Source: Candidatus Accumulibacter affinis (GTDB lineage Bacteria > Pseudomonadota > Gammaproteobacteria > Burkholderiales > Rhodocyclaceae). Taken from it: a DNA stretch of 64,000 nucleotides. Position numbers and translations under genes: made by a program. Within the stretch, counting starts at the first letter, position 1; each line of letters begins with the position of its first letter. A model generated the notes under the pieces. It had not been told where the DNA came from. It ran no database searches and saw only the letters and a program-made list of their open reading frames with translations. The stretch covers positions 372,001-436,000 of the forward strand of contig JADJOT010000012.1 of the NCBI GenBank assembly GCA_016713625.1. Reading direction: 5' to 3'. Positions 35,009 through 45,281 of this stretch are shown here, in pieces.

Positions 35009-38000
35009 GCCGCAAAGCCTCGGCCTCGATTTCGTTGCCGATGACACGCTCTCGGGTTTCCGCTTGCAGCGGCTTGAGGTGTTCAATTGGGGCACCTTCG
35101 ACGGTCGCGTGTGGACGCTGAACCCTGACGGCAGGAACGCCCTGCTGACCGGCGATATCGGCTCGGGCAAATCGACGCTGGTCGACGCGGTGACGACGCT
35201 GCTGGTACCGGCGCAACGCATCGCCTACAACAAGGCCGCTGGTGCCGACAGCCGCGAACGGACGCTGCGCTCGTACGTGCTCGGCCACTACAAATCCGAG
35301 CGCAACGAGGTCAGCGGTACGGCGCGGCCGGTGGCGCTGCGCGACCACAACCACTACTCGGTGATCCTCGGCGTCTTTCACAACGCCGGCTACGATCAGA
35401 CGGTGACGCTGGCGCAGGTGTTCTGGATCAAGGACGCACAGGGGCAGCCTGCGCGTTTCTTCGTTGCCGCCGAACGTGATCTCTCGATTGCCAATGACTT
35501 TGCCCACTTCGGCTCCGACATCGCCAGCCTGCGCAAGCGGCTGCGGCGACCGGGCAGCGAGGTTTTCGACAGCTTTCCACCGTACGGCGCCTGGTTCCGC
35601 CGCCGTTTCGGCATCGACAACGAGCAGGCGCTGGATCTGTTTCACCAGACGGTGTCGATGAAATCGGTCGGCAACCTCACCGATTTCGTACGCAGCCACA
35701 TGCTCGAACCCTTCGACGTCGAGCCACGCATCGCCGCGCTGATCGGCCACTTCGACGACCTCAACCGCGCCCACGAAGCGGTGCTCAAAGCCAAGCGGCA
35801 GGTGGCGCTGCTCTCGCCGCTGGTCGCCAATGGCCAGCAACATGCCGCGCTGGCGCTGCAGGTCGAGGAACTGCGCAATTGCCGCGAGGCGCTCACCGCC
35901 TATTTCGCCAGCCTCAAGCTTGGCCTCCTCGACAAGCGCCTCGCCGGCCTCGCCGAGGACTGGCGCCGCCAGGACGCGCAGGTCAGGCGCGGCGAGGCGC
36001 AGCGCGACGCGCAGCGCGCGCAGGAAGGCGAACTCAAGCAGAACATCGCCGACAACGGCGGCGATCGTCTCGAACGGCTGGCCGCCGAGATTCGTCGGCT
36101 CGATCACGAGTGTCAGGCGCGCCAGCGCAAGGCGCAGCGCTACGCCGACCTGCTGCGCGCGATCGGCGACGCTCCCGGTACCGACGAAGCCACTTTTCTC
36201 GACCAGCGGCAGCGCTGGTCGTCGCTGGCCGAGGAGGCCCGCGAGCGCGAGGCCACGTTGCAGAACGAGCTCACCGAGCACGGCGTCAGCCTGCGCCAGG
36301 GCAAGCTCGAACACGACGAGCTGGCGGCCGAGATCCGCAGTCTCAAGGCGCGGCGCAGCAACATCCCGGCCGAGCAGGTGGCGATGCGCAGCGCACTGTG
36401 TCGCGCGCTGGCGCTGTCCGAAGACGCCATGCCCTTTGCCGGCGAGCTGCTGCAGGTGCGCGACGACGAGCGCGACTGGGAAGGCGCCGCCGAGCGACTG
36501 CTGCGCAACTTCGGCCTGTCGCTGCTGGTTCCCGACGACGATTACGCGCAGGTCGCCGAGTGGGTCGACCAGACGCAGCTCAGGGGGCGACTGGTCTACT
36601 TCCGCATCCGTCGCAGTACGCGCAAGGAACTGCCCGACCTGCACCGCGACTCGCTGGCGCGCAAGCTGTCGATCAAGCCCGACTCGCCGTACTACGACTG
36701 AGCCGAGCGCGAGCTGGCGCACCGCTTCGACCGCCACCGTCTCGACGACCGCAGCCGCTATGTGCTCGGCTGGACCAACGCCGCCAAGATCGCCGCACTC
36801 GAAGCCAAGGCGCGCACGCTGGAAGTGCGGCTAGGCGAGCTGGGCAACCGCATCGGCAAGGTGCAGCAGGAACAGAACGCTCTCAAGGCGCGTCTGACGA
36901 CGCTGTCGAAGCTCGACGAGTACACCGACTTCAACGAGCTCGACTGGCAGTCGCTGGCGACCGAAGTGGCGCGGCTGCAGGAAGAGAAGCGCCTCCTCGA
37001 ATCGGCGTCCGACCTGCTCAGGCAACTCAGCGAGCGGCTGCGCGAAGTCGTCGCCGCCTTGAAGTCGCTGGAAACCCAGGCTCGAGGAACACCGCGACAA
37101 ACGCTCGCGAATCGAGCAGCGGCAGAGCGATGCCAACGCGCTGCGCGAGCTGACGCAGGCGCTGTTGCTCGAACCGAAAATGGCGGCACAGACAGCGTAC
37201 TTCGAGCGCCTTGATGCGGTGCGCCGCGAGGCGCTCGGCGAGCATCAACTCAGCGTCGAATCGTGCGAAAACCGCCAACACGAAACGCGCGTCTGGCTGC
37301 AGACGCGGATGGAGGCCGAAGCACGCAAGCTCAACCTGCTGCGCGACCGGATCATCCAGGCGATGGTCGCCTACAAGGAAGAGTTCAAGCTCGATACCGC
37401 CGAGGTCGATGCGAGCATCGAAGCGGTCTTCGAATACCGCAACATGCTCGACAAGCTGCAGGCCGACGACCTGCCGCGCTTCGAGGCGCGCTTCAAGGAA
37501 CTGCTCAACGAGAACACCATCCGCGAAGTGGCCAACTTCAACGCGCAACTGGCGATGTGGCGCGAGACGATCCGCGAGCGCATCGCGCGCATCAACACCT
37601 CGCTGACCCAGATCGACTACAACCCCGGCCGCTACATCGCGCTCGAAGCGCAGCCGACGCCCGACGCCGACATCCGCGATTTCCAGACCGAGCTGCGCGC
37701 CTGCACCGAAGGCTCGCTGACCGGTTCGGACGACGCCCAGTATTCGGAAGCCAAGTTCCTGCAGGTGCGGCGGATCATCGAGCGCCTGCGCGGCCGCGAG
37801 GGGCTCTCCGAACAGGACCGCCGGTGGACAGCCAAGGTCACCGACGTGCGTTACTGGTTCGTCTTTGCCGCCAGCGAGCGCTGGCGCGAGGACCACAGCG
37901 AGCACGAGCATTACTCCGACTCGGGCGGCAAGTCGGGTGGCCAGAAGGAGAAGCTGGCCTACACCATCCTCGCCGCGAGCCTCGCCTACCAGTTCGGTCT

Positions 38001-38274
38001 CGAATGGGGCGCCGTGCGTTCGCGATCGTTCCGCTTCGTCGTCATCGACGAAGCCTTCGGGCGCGGCTCGGACGAGTCGGCGCAATACGGCCTGCGGCTG
38101 TTCGCCCAGCTCAACCTGCAACTGCTGATCGTGACGCCGCTGCAGAAGATCCACATCATCGAACCTTTTGTCTCCAGCGTCGGCTTCGTGCACAACGAGG
38201 AAGGCCGGACCTCGAAACTGCGCAACCTGACGATCGAGGAGTATCACGCCGAGAAGGCGAGGGCGGCCGGATGA
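35001..38274 (+). pseudogene. jetC: Wadjet SMC-like ATPase JetC, copy 1, inactivated
   Basis: An SMC/SbcC-like ATPase (COG4913), motor of Wadjet. Walker A GDIGSGKST is at residues 51-59; long coiled coils follow, and the signature SGGKSGGQKEKLAY and Walker B FRFVVIDEAFGRG lie near nt 37920-38070. Compared with copy 2 it has three lesions: an in-frame TGA at 36699-36701 (copy 2 reads Trp there), an in-frame 102-nt deletion about 35 nt further on, and one inserted G near 37080 that shifts the frame until an internal ATG-type restart at 37165. No full-length protein can be made. Stop overlaps jetD (ATGA). Confidence 0.9.
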
Positions 38275-39518
38275 GCTGGACGCGGCCGGCAGCGCTGCGC
38301 GCCCAGGTGCAGAAGCTGTGGGATCGCGGCGACCTGCTGGGCAGCGTGGTTACCGGCGAGCCGCTTTTTCCACGACGGCTGGCGCTGCGTGGCCCAAGTT
38401 CACAGGAGATGAGCGATCGCTTCGACGAGGTGCGCGCCTGGATCGGCGAACTGCGCGCGATGCCGCATTGCCGGGTCGAGATGCGCGAGTTCAGGCACCG
38501 TCTGTTTGGCGCCAACGCCGTCCCCGGCGAGGTCTGGATCGATAGCCTCGACGACGCCCTGGCGCTGATCGGCAAACGGCGCGACGCCAGCCGCTTCGGC
38601 ACTCTCCTTGAACTGACGCGTGCGCGTCAGCCGCAACTACTCGCCTGGCTGGCGAAGAGGCCGCTACGCGCGCTCGATCTGTCCGCAGAATGGAATCGCC
38701 TGCTCGACATTGTCGCCTGGCTGCAGGCGCATCCCCGCCCCGGCGTGTATCTCCGTCAGGTGGATATCGCCGGCGTGCATAGCAAGTTCATCGAAGCCCA
38801 GCGCAACGTGCTCGGCGAACTGCTCGATCTCGTCCTGCCGCCCGCCGCGCTCGATTCCTCGGCCGCCGGGGCGAGCCAGTTCGCCCGCCGTTACGGTTTT
38901 CGCGACAAACCGCAGCGCATCCGTTTCCGGATTCTCGATCGCCGGCATGCCCTGCTGGCTGGCGATCTCGAACAGGATCTCACCGTCGATGCCCGGAGCT
39001 TTGCCCGGATCGACCCGAAAGTCGAACGCGTTTTTATCACCGAGAACGAGATCAACTTCCTCGCCTTCCCGGAAGTGACCGACAGCCTGATCGTCTTCGG
39101 CGCGGGTTATGGCTTCGAGACGCTCGCCGACGCGGCATGGCTATCGCGCTGCCGAATTCATTACTGGGGCGACATCGACACCCACGGCTTCGCGATCCTC
39201 GACCAGTTGCGCGCGCATTTCGCCCACGTCGAATCCTTCCTGATGGATCGTGCGACCCTGCTGGCCTTTGAAACGCAATGGGGCGAGGAGGACAGGCAGA
39301 CCCTGCGCGAGCTGCCCCGACTGCATGCGGAGGAGGGCGCCCTGTACGACGACCTGCGCGACAACCGCCTGCGCAGGAACCTGCGTCTCGAGCAGGAGCG
39401 GATCGGTTTTGGCTGGGTCGAGGCGGCGCTGGCGGCGCTGACTGCTGCAGGGCAGCCCGATCGATCTTCAGATTCGCTCAGACCAGCGCCAGCTCGACAC
39501 GCCGCCCGGCCCGAGTAG
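38271..39518 (+). CDS. jetD: Wadjet nuclease JetD (DUF3322-DUF2220), copy 1
   Basis: A 415-residue JetD, the Toprim-fold nuclease that cleaves plasmid DNA in Wadjet. N-terminal DUF3322 arm (about 1-190), then the DUF2220 Toprim domain with VFITENEINFLAFPE, FGAGYGFETL and YWGDIDTHGFAIL carrying the acidic metal residues. ATGA overlap with jetC. Intact here, and its copy at 58630 appears the same length. Without a working JetC it would lack its activating motor. Confidence 0.93.
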   Translation: MSWTRPAALRAQVQKLWDRGDLLGSVVTGEPLFPRRLALRGPSSQEMSDRFDEVRAWIGELRAMPHCRVEMREFRHRLFGANAVPGEVWIDSLDDALALIGKRRDASRFGTLLELTRARQPQLLAWLAKRPLRALDLSAEWNRLLDIVAWLQAHPRPGVYLRQVDIAGVHSKFIEAQRNVLGELLDLVLPPAALDSSAAGASQFARRYGFRDKPQRIRFRILDRRHALLAGDLEQDLTVDARSFARIDPKVERVFITENEINFLAFPEVTDSLIVFGAGYGFETLADAAWLSRCRIHYWGDIDTHGFAILDQLRAHFAHVESFLMDRATLLAFETQWGEEDRQTLRELPRLHAEEGALYDDLRDNRLRRNLRLEQERIGFGWVEAALAALTAAGQPDRSSDSLRPAPARHAARPE

Positions 39519-39617
39519 CACGCGTCACCAGCATGTCGAGACTGCACTTGTCGTACTCATCGCGCATCACGCCAGGAATACGCGATGGCCGTGTGCCGAG
39601 TCGCTCCGCCCCAGCAC

Positions 39618-40004
39618 TCACCACACCGTCTGCACGCGAAAGGCCGTAAACGCGAAGTCGCAGCTAATCAGCGGCACACCTTCCAGTTCGCTCTGCGCGG
39701 CCAGCATCCGGTCGAATGGGTCGCGGCGCTCGGCTCCCTGTCCACCTGCTCGCAAGGCATGCAGGTAGGTCACCGGCAAATGCTGAAACGCGTCGAGTTC
39801 GACCAATTCGTTGAACCGCGCCACCGCCTCGCCCGCCAGCGACAATTTGCCCAGCCGATGCTTGGTGGCAATTTCCCAGGCGCTTGCGGCGCTGACCAGA
39901 ATGGTATTGGCTTCGTTCTGAATACACGCGCGAGCGACCGGCGACAACTGCGGATCGTCGGTCCACCACCAGAGCAGCGCGTGCGTGTCGAGCAAGTACT
40001 TCAT
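39618..40004 (-). CDS. PIN-domain toxin (VapC-like), copy 1
   Basis: A 128-residue PIN-domain ribonuclease toxin. It starts MKYLLDTHALLWW with the first catalytic Asp (D6), and SAASAWEIATKHRLGKL carries the conserved Glu. The DPFDRMLAAQ segment carries the third acidic site. It overlaps the upstream antitoxin by ATGA and points against jetD, 99 bp away. Intact in this copy. Confidence 0.9.
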   Translation of the reverse strand: MKYLLDTHALLWWWTDDPQLSPVARACIQNEANTILVSAASAWEIATKHRLGKLSLAGEAVARFNELVELDAFQHLPVTYLHALRAGGQGAERRDPFDRMLAAQSELEGVPLISCDFAFTAFRVQTVW

Positions 40005-40234
40005 TTGCCCTCCCAGCTCGTCAGCTCGTCGTCTGGCAAGGATTCGAAAAACGTCGCGTCGATTCGCCCAGCCAACCGCCCCGGCGACCGCGCACCCGCC
40101 CCCGGCGCCAATGGCACCAGCCGCGCATAGGGTTTGCCCGCCTTTGCCAGCACTATCTCCTGCCCGGCGTGGGCCTGTTCCAGCAGGCGGGAAAAATTCG
40201 TCTTGGCATCGTGCACGTTGACAATCAGCACCAT
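40001..40234 (-). CDS. Phd/YefM-family antitoxin, copy 1
   Basis: A 77-residue antitoxin: VNVHDAKTNFSRLLEQAHAG, then EIVLAKAGKPYARLVPL is the Phd/YefM DNA-binding fold. The C-terminal tail (DATFFESLPDDELTSWEG) would wrap the PIN toxin. It is the promoter-proximal gene of the pair and normally represses it. Confidence 0.9.
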   Translation of the reverse strand: MVLIVNVHDAKTNFSRLLEQAHAGQEIVLAKAGKPYARLVPLAPGAGARSPGRLAGRIDATFFESLPDDELTSWEGK

Positions 40235-40329
40235 GGCAACTCTCCTGGTTGGTCAAGGAAATGGACTAAGTCTAGCAGATGCAGGTGCGATGGTGTTGGC
40301 GATGGAGAACGTTTGAACGAGGGTGGGGT

Positions 40330-40917
40330 CAAGTTTTGCTTTTTGCGTGAGAGCGTCAAGCCGGGTCCCGGCGGCGGCGTCAGCGCAATGGTGACGCCGC
40401 TCGAACTCATCGAGCGTCTGGCTGCGCTGATTCCGCCGCCGCGCCGACATCGGCATCGCTACTACGGCGTACTGGCACCCAATGCACCGCTACGCGCACA
40501 GGTCACCGCGTTTGCCGGCGTGCCGGAAAGTACGCCGCGTGCAGCAGCGACTGATCCACCTGAGCCCATCGTCACAACCGCTCCGCAGATCAACACACCC
40601 AGCCCGTCCTCCATGGGGACAGAGGAAGCACGGGGGAAGAGGAAGCGCTCCTGCATCGCGCCGCCCGCTACGCCTGGGCGCTACTGCTCGCGCGGATCCA
40701 TGAGGTCTTTCCGCTCGTCTGCCCACGCTGCGGCGGCGAGATGCGAATCATCGCCTTCATCACCGACGCCGGTGCCGTGTGCGACATCCTGACTCATCTG
40801 GGCGAGCCAACATCGCCGCCACGCCTGATGCCCGCCCGTGCGCCGCCGCTCTGGGAGATGCAGGGCGCCACCCTGGGCGTGGACGACCCACAGGCTCAAT
40901 CGGCGCCGGAGTACTAA
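40330..40917 (+). pseudogene. IS91-family transposase C-terminal fragment, copy 1
   Basis: Reads LELIERLAALIPPPRRHRHRYYGVLAPN, then after a frameshift between about 40540 and 40650 continues RYAWALLLARIHEVFPLVCPRCGGEMRIIAFI, the C-terminal zinc-finger part of IS91-type Y2 transposases. A TAA at 40915-40917 replaces the GAA codon present in copy 2. The catalytic HUH/tyrosine domain is absent. No IS end is seen. Confidence 0.7.
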
Positions 40918-40982
40918 TTCGACCAGCGTATCGCCTGATAGGTGCGGAATGGAAGCAAGACGAGCTGCCATCGCCCGTCGTG

Positions 40983-41415
40983 GGAGGACTCGCGCCAGGG
41001 GCCATCCGCCCGGCCGGTCCGGCCAGGCGGATGAGCACAGGCGCTGAGCGGGGCGGGATTCGGATGACTTTTCAGGGGCTTCCGGGCCCAAATTCGACAT
41101 TGACGCTGCTTGATGAAGGCTCATATACTCTCGTCGCTGCCGTTGGATTTCATATCCTTTACGGGGAACGAAAAATGAGTCGCGCCCACAGCGCGAAAAA
41201 ATTTGTTCGCCCTGTTGACCGGAGCCGGCTAACGGGTGACCCCGTCTTTGGAAATTCGCAAATCACGACTGCTGCCAGAGCCTCTAAGCGCGCGGCACAC
41301 TTGCGGAAATGGCGTTGGATCTTCTTTCCTTCCCCAGTGCTGGTACTATGCATGAAAACTCTGCAGTCGACAAATCGTTTAACTCGTTGTTCTTGCTCTA
41401 TTTCCATAAACGAAG
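40983..41415 (+). promoter_or_regulatory. Leader and promoter of the four-gene low-GC operon
   Basis: After the large repeat ends, base composition drops. TTGACG at 41100-41105 and TATACT at 41124-41129, 18 bp apart, form a good sigma70 promoter pointing at the methylase gene, leaving a leader of about 280 nt. A short plus-strand frame starting at ATG 41175 in this leader (MSRAHSAKKFVRPVDR...) has a purine-rich upstream region but overlaps the methylase out of frame; I do not call it a gene. Confidence 0.5.
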
Positions 41416-42222
41416 TTGAAAAAGCAAACCATTCTCCGCTGGGCTGGAAGCAAAGCCAAACTGATACCAGATTTGTTGCGACTTGCTCCAGCCAATTTCT
41501 GTCAATATGTCGAACCGTTTGCTGGGTCGGCCTGCCTTTTTTTTGCGCTCAAGCCAAAGCAGGCCGTTCTTGGTGATATCAACGCTCAGGTCATTGACGT
41601 TTATAGGGCCGTCCATTCCGATCCCCATGGGGTTGCTGACGCCTTGGACTCTATTCCCCATACAGCTGAGGCCTACTACCAGATGAGGAGCATCAACCCT
41701 TCTGATCTAAACCTAACCCAAAGGGCGGCTAGGATCATTTTTCTGATGAAAGCGTGTTTTAACGGTGTTTATCGCACAAATCTTCGGGGTGAATTTAACG
41801 TCCCAATGGGCGACCGGGTGTACGCATTGCCTTCGCGCGAGAGCCTTGTCGAAACACATCAGTTACTTCAATGCGCAGATCTGGTAGTTGGTGACTTCCG
41901 TTTAACTCTGGATTTATGTCAGGCTGGTGACTGGGTCTATATGGATCCCCCGTATCGAACGACCAGTCGCTATCGTGGTGAATATGGCCACGAAGGGCGG
42001 TTTGGCGATCCAGAGATGCAGTGCCTGGTTGATATAGCAAGAAGATTAGTGTCACGCGGTGTGCGTGTCACAATGTCATATTTATATGATGAAGACTTGG
42101 TCCATGCGCTAGAGGATTGGCATCTGCATGAAGTCCCGACGGCACGTACGGTAGCTAGCAGAACTCGGTTCCGGATGAATGCCCCGGAGATCATACTGAC
42201 TAGTTACGTCCACAATGTTTGA
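41416..42222 (+). CDS. Dam-type (D12 class) N6-adenine DNA methyltransferase
   Basis: A 268-residue D12-class (alpha-group) adenine methyltransferase. It opens MKKQTILRWAGSKAKL, has the SAM-binding motif FAGSA at residues 35-39 and the catalytic DPPY at 177-180. Start TTG 41416 is the only one that keeps the family N-terminus. The gene is conspicuously AT-richer than the surroundings. It overlaps the phosphoesterase by 8 nt, so it belongs to a coupled operon without an accompanying restriction endonuclease. Sequence specificity cannot be read here. Confidence 0.9.
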   Translation: MKKQTILRWAGSKAKLIPDLLRLAPANFCQYVEPFAGSACLFFALKPKQAVLGDINAQVIDVYRAVHSDPHGVADALDSIPHTAEAYYQMRSINPSDLNLTQRAARIIFLMKACFNGVYRTNLRGEFNVPMGDRVYALPSRESLVETHQLLQCADLVVGDFRLTLDLCQAGDWVYMDPPYRTTSRYRGEYGHEGRFGDPEMQCLVDIARRLVSRGVRVTMSYLYDEDLVHALEDWHLHEVPTARTVASRTRFRMNAPEIILTSYVHNV

Positions 42223-43399
42223 CTTAGATCGACCCCTAATTCGTATTGCTATAGTCAGCGATATTCACGCTTTCGCCTCTAAAGATAAAGCAAGCGACTC
42301 GGTTCAAGACTTTTCGAGAGCTATCCCCGGATCCACACCCTTGTGTGAGCTTGCCGATGAAATTGAGCGGCAAGGTCGTAAGGCGGATGTTTTGGCTTGT
42401 GCTGGTGATATCTGCAATCAAGCTGATTTTGGCGGCCTTGAAAGAGCTTGGGCTGAACTCCATCGGCTTCGGGGAACGCTCTGCGCCAGCGAAGTGATCG
42501 CTACCTGTGGGAATCACGACTTGGATTCGAGATATCTGTCGAACGAGACAGACCCTGATCCAAAAGGTGCTCTCCTTTCACTGTCTCCATGCTTTCCTTT
42601 CGCTGACCCAGCGCTGACAGACAAGTTTTGGGCAAGAAACTACGCTGTCTTTCATTACTCTAAAGACGTTGTAATTTCTGTCTTGAATACTAGTGCCTAC
42701 CACGGCGGGAAGCAAGACGAGGTCGGCCATGGGCGTATCAGCAAAAGAACGATTGACGCGCTTGTAGCCGAGCTTAAAGGTTTTCCGGTTGCTTTAACTC
42801 ACGTGCTGGTATGTCACCATCATCCTTTGCCGTTGAGCGGAACAGCACGAACAACCGACACTGAGTTCATGAGAAACGGGCAAGACCTATTGGACGGGAT
42901 CGTTAAGGCTACCGGTACATCGTGGTTAATCATTCATGGTCACAGGCATAAGCCGAGGCTGATTCATGGAGCATCCAGTACTAATGCCGTGCCCTTCGTC
43001 CTCGGAGCGGGGAGTCTCGGTGCTCGAATCACAGGAGTGCCTAACCAGTTTCACATTGCAAGCTTGTACACTTCGCACGCTCCAGAGCATGCCTCCATCG
43101 TGGGGCGTGTCGAAACCTGGTCTTGGAATGAGTCATCCGGTTGGAGTTCGTCAGCACAATCAGACGGATTGCCACCGATCTGTGGTTTTGGATACCGCGG
43201 GCAGATTCGGGCGTTGGCACGCGGGATTGCGGTGCTTGTAGGTGGAGAGTTCTTGTCGTGGGAGGATATTCGCTCAAACCTCCCATCTGTCGATTTTCTG
43301 ATGCCCGATGCACTGAGAGAGCTTGAGATAGAATTGGAAAAACTACAGCTTAATATTCTTCGACATCGCGGCGGTCATTTCCACCAGGTAGGACGATAA
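42215..43399 (+). CDS. Calcineurin-like metallophosphoesterase
   Basis: A 394-residue metallophosphoesterase. All five family motifs are present: SDIH (D16, H18), AGDI, GNHD, CHHH and HGHRH. The two-metal active site cleaves phosphomono- or diesters, including DNA or cyclic nucleotides in different members. The C-terminal 140 residues after HGHRHK are extra and unrecognised. It lies between the methylase (8-nt overlap) and the ATPase (4 nt downstream), so it could be the effector nuclease or phosphatase of the operon. Confidence 0.9.
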   Translation: MFDLDRPLIRIAIVSDIHAFASKDKASDSVQDFSRAIPGSTPLCELADEIERQGRKADVLACAGDICNQADFGGLERAWAELHRLRGTLCASEVIATCGNHDLDSRYLSNETDPDPKGALLSLSPCFPFADPALTDKFWARNYAVFHYSKDVVISVLNTSAYHGGKQDEVGHGRISKRTIDALVAELKGFPVALTHVLVCHHHPLPLSGTARTTDTEFMRNGQDLLDGIVKATGTSWLIIHGHRHKPRLIHGASSTNAVPFVLGAGSLGARITGVPNQFHIASLYTSHAPEHASIVGRVETWSWNESSGWSSSAQSDGLPPICGFGYRGQIRALARGIAVLVGGEFLSWEDIRSNLPSVDFLMPDALRELEIELEKLQLNILRHRGGHFHQVGR

Positions 43400-43403
43400 C
43401 ATC

Positions 43404-45281
43404 GTGGATAACTCAATTGGTTTTTTCTCGAGTTTTAATGCTCGCCATCTCGATGCAGAACAGGTTGCTCAATCCTTCGTACCTAGTCCGAAATTTATGC
43501 AGTTGCTTGGCGTGCAAAACTCCCTGTTAGTTGGAGCCAGGGGCAGTGGAAAAACGCATATGCTAAAAATGCTTCAGCCAAAAGCACTAAATGCGCTGGA
43601 TCATATAGATGCGGACCACATAAGGGCTAACATTCCCTATTGGGGCGTTTTTGTTCCAGCCGATGAGGCATGGCACCAGCAAATTGAGTCTTCAACAGAA
43701 TTTCTTTTGGAGAATATTAAGAAACAATTTCGCTCAGCTGTGTTTGCGACACACGTACAGCGCTCATTAATTGATTGCTTCCTTCAACTAACTTACGACC
43801 GACCATCAATCGATAGTGGCTTTGCACTAGTTAGACTTACTACAGGCCAGGAAGCTGAGTTATGCGGAAATCTCGCGGCCAGTTGGAAATTGGCCCCGCG
43901 AGTTCATTCAATAGCTGGCATCAGGCAATCTCTTGTCGACAGGCTGGCGGATCTTTACGAGGCAGCTGAAAGTGATGGTCCATTGCTTGAGGTGCTTAAG
44001 AACTGCCAAAGGCAGCCAATTCAAGCAGCCCTCCGTGGAATTAACGCCTTTGATTCAATAATTAATCGATACGAGGGACGCTGGTGTCTCATGTTTGACG
44101 AGTTGGAGATAGCGCCAGTCGAGGTTCAACACGTGCTGTTTCGTAGCCTTCGTTCCACCGATCAGAAGCTACTTTTTAAGCTCGCCCTGAGTCCATCAAC
44201 TCAAGCAGCAAAGATATTCCAGGAAGCTCTGGGGCCAACCGCAGGGAATGATTTCGAAGAAATATCGCTGTACTCTGACCCAAGAGAAGCCGCCGTTTTT
44301 TGCGAACAGCTGTGGAGACGCATATCCAAAGGTACCAACGCACAGCAGATTCCCCCGAGCGCAGTTCTCGGCCACTCGATATTTCACGGGCCGGAGACAA
44401 TTAAACCCTATGCACAAGGCGGACACTGGCAGGGCGCCTCAACTAGCCTCGCCCGGAAGGATTTGTCATATTGTGCTTTTCTTGAGCACTATAACATTGA
44501 TCCTTTTGCACTAGACAAGGCGCAACCGAGTCAGAAGGATGCGGTAGTTCGCAAGATAGGGCCAATTGTTGGATTTCGAGATTTTATGATCAAGTGGAAC
44601 TCTGATCTTAAACGCACGGAAATTCGCAAAGATAAAGCAAGGCCGGCCAAAATTTATAGTGGTTGGGAGGTGCTGTGCCTCGTTTCCGAAGGCAACCCGA
44701 GATGGTTCACGGGAATTGCTAAGCACTTACTCCTGCGTAGAGAAAGAAGCCCGTCGCGCAAAGAGCTGTCGGTTGAAAGCCAGTACGATGCTTTGGTTTC
44801 TGCATCACGAAAATTCATGGATTATGTTGCCACAATTCCACGGCCGGTTTGTTCAGGGCTTTCGACAACTGAGGGCGGTCTTAAGAGTTTGGTTGACATT
44901 TTGGTGAAGCTCTTTCGTAGTGAAGTACTGGATAATGATTTTTCACTTGAGCCTGTTCTGAGTTTTAGGGTTGATGCGAGTGTTCCCGATGATATTCGGC
45001 AAGCAATTTTCGACGGTCTTTATTCTGGCGCATTTATTCCAGTCGGAGATGTGGATAGGCAGTTTGCTTTCTCTCATGATCTTACTGACCAAAATCTTCG
45101 CACAACCTATCTCCTTGCGCCTCTTGAATTTCTACCACTGAGGACCGGGAAATCACGCAACCTTTCAACATTGTTGAAGCATTTTAATTCCGGAAACACA
45201 CGTCAGATGATTCGGCGCAATTCGAAGACTCATGGAATTCAACTGCTTACAGACCCTCAGTCGAAGCTCTTCAATGAATAG
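43404..45281 (+). CDS. Large P-loop ATPase, Orc1/Cdc6-like AAA type
   Basis: A 625-residue ATPase. Walker A GARGSGKT is at residues 44-51 and Walker B WCLMFDELE near 227-235; a sensor-type LFKLALSPST follows. The arrangement (N-terminal ATPase close to the start, long C-terminal part with an HTH-like end) resembles Orc/Cdc6-type AAA proteins seen in defence islands. Residues after 350 are not recognised. GTG start at 43404 has no strong ribosome site, so coupling to the previous stop is likely. It overlaps the next gene by 8 nt. Confidence 0.8.
   Translation: MDNSIGFFSSFNARHLDAEQVAQSFVPSPKFMQLLGVQNSLLVGARGSGKTHMLKMLQPKALNALDHIDADHIRANIPYWGVFVPADEAWHQQIESSTEFLLENIKKQFRSAVFATHVQRSLIDCFLQLTYDRPSIDSGFALVRLTTGQEAELCGNLAASWKLAPRVHSIAGIRQSLVDRLADLYEAAESDGPLLEVLKNCQRQPIQAALRGINAFDSIINRYEGRWCLMFDELEIAPVEVQHVLFRSLRSTDQKLLFKLALSPSTQAAKIFQEALGPTAGNDFEEISLYSDPREAAVFCEQLWRRISKGTNAQQIPPSAVLGHSIFHGPETIKPYAQGGHWQGASTSLARKDLSYCAFLEHYNIDPFALDKAQPSQKDAVVRKIGPIVGFRDFMIKWNSDLKRTEIRKDKARPAKIYSGWEVLCLVSEGNPRWFTGIAKHLLLRRERSPSRKELSVESQYDALVSASRKFMDYVATIPRPVCSGLSTTEGGLKSLVDILVKLFRSEVLDNDFSLEPVLSFRVDASVPDDIRQAIFDGLYSGAFIPVGDVDRQFAFSHDLTDQNLRTTYLLAPLEFLPLRTGKSRNLSTLLKHFNSGNTRQMIRRNSKTHGIQLLTDPQSKLFNE

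Larger units (their letters stand above)
35774..40982. repeat. Large direct repeat, copy 1 (about 5.2 kb)
   Basis: This segment (most of jetC, jetD, PIN/Phd pair, IS91 fragment) recurs in the same orientation at 56033-61343 with only scattered differences. The left end is inside jetC; the right end is just after the IS91 fragment. The 102-bp length difference is the jetC deletion in this copy. No inverted repeats mark the boundaries. Confidence 0.95.

Noticed and set aside
35830..37153. Long Arg/Ala-rich plus-strand frames over jetC (both copies)
   Set aside because: Out-of-frame shadows of GC-rich jetC; composition is typical of antisense or offset frames.
40779..41576. 265-residue plus-strand frame before the methylase
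   Set aside because: It joins the IS91 remnant, the leader and an out-of-frame part of the methylase gene, so no single origin is possible.
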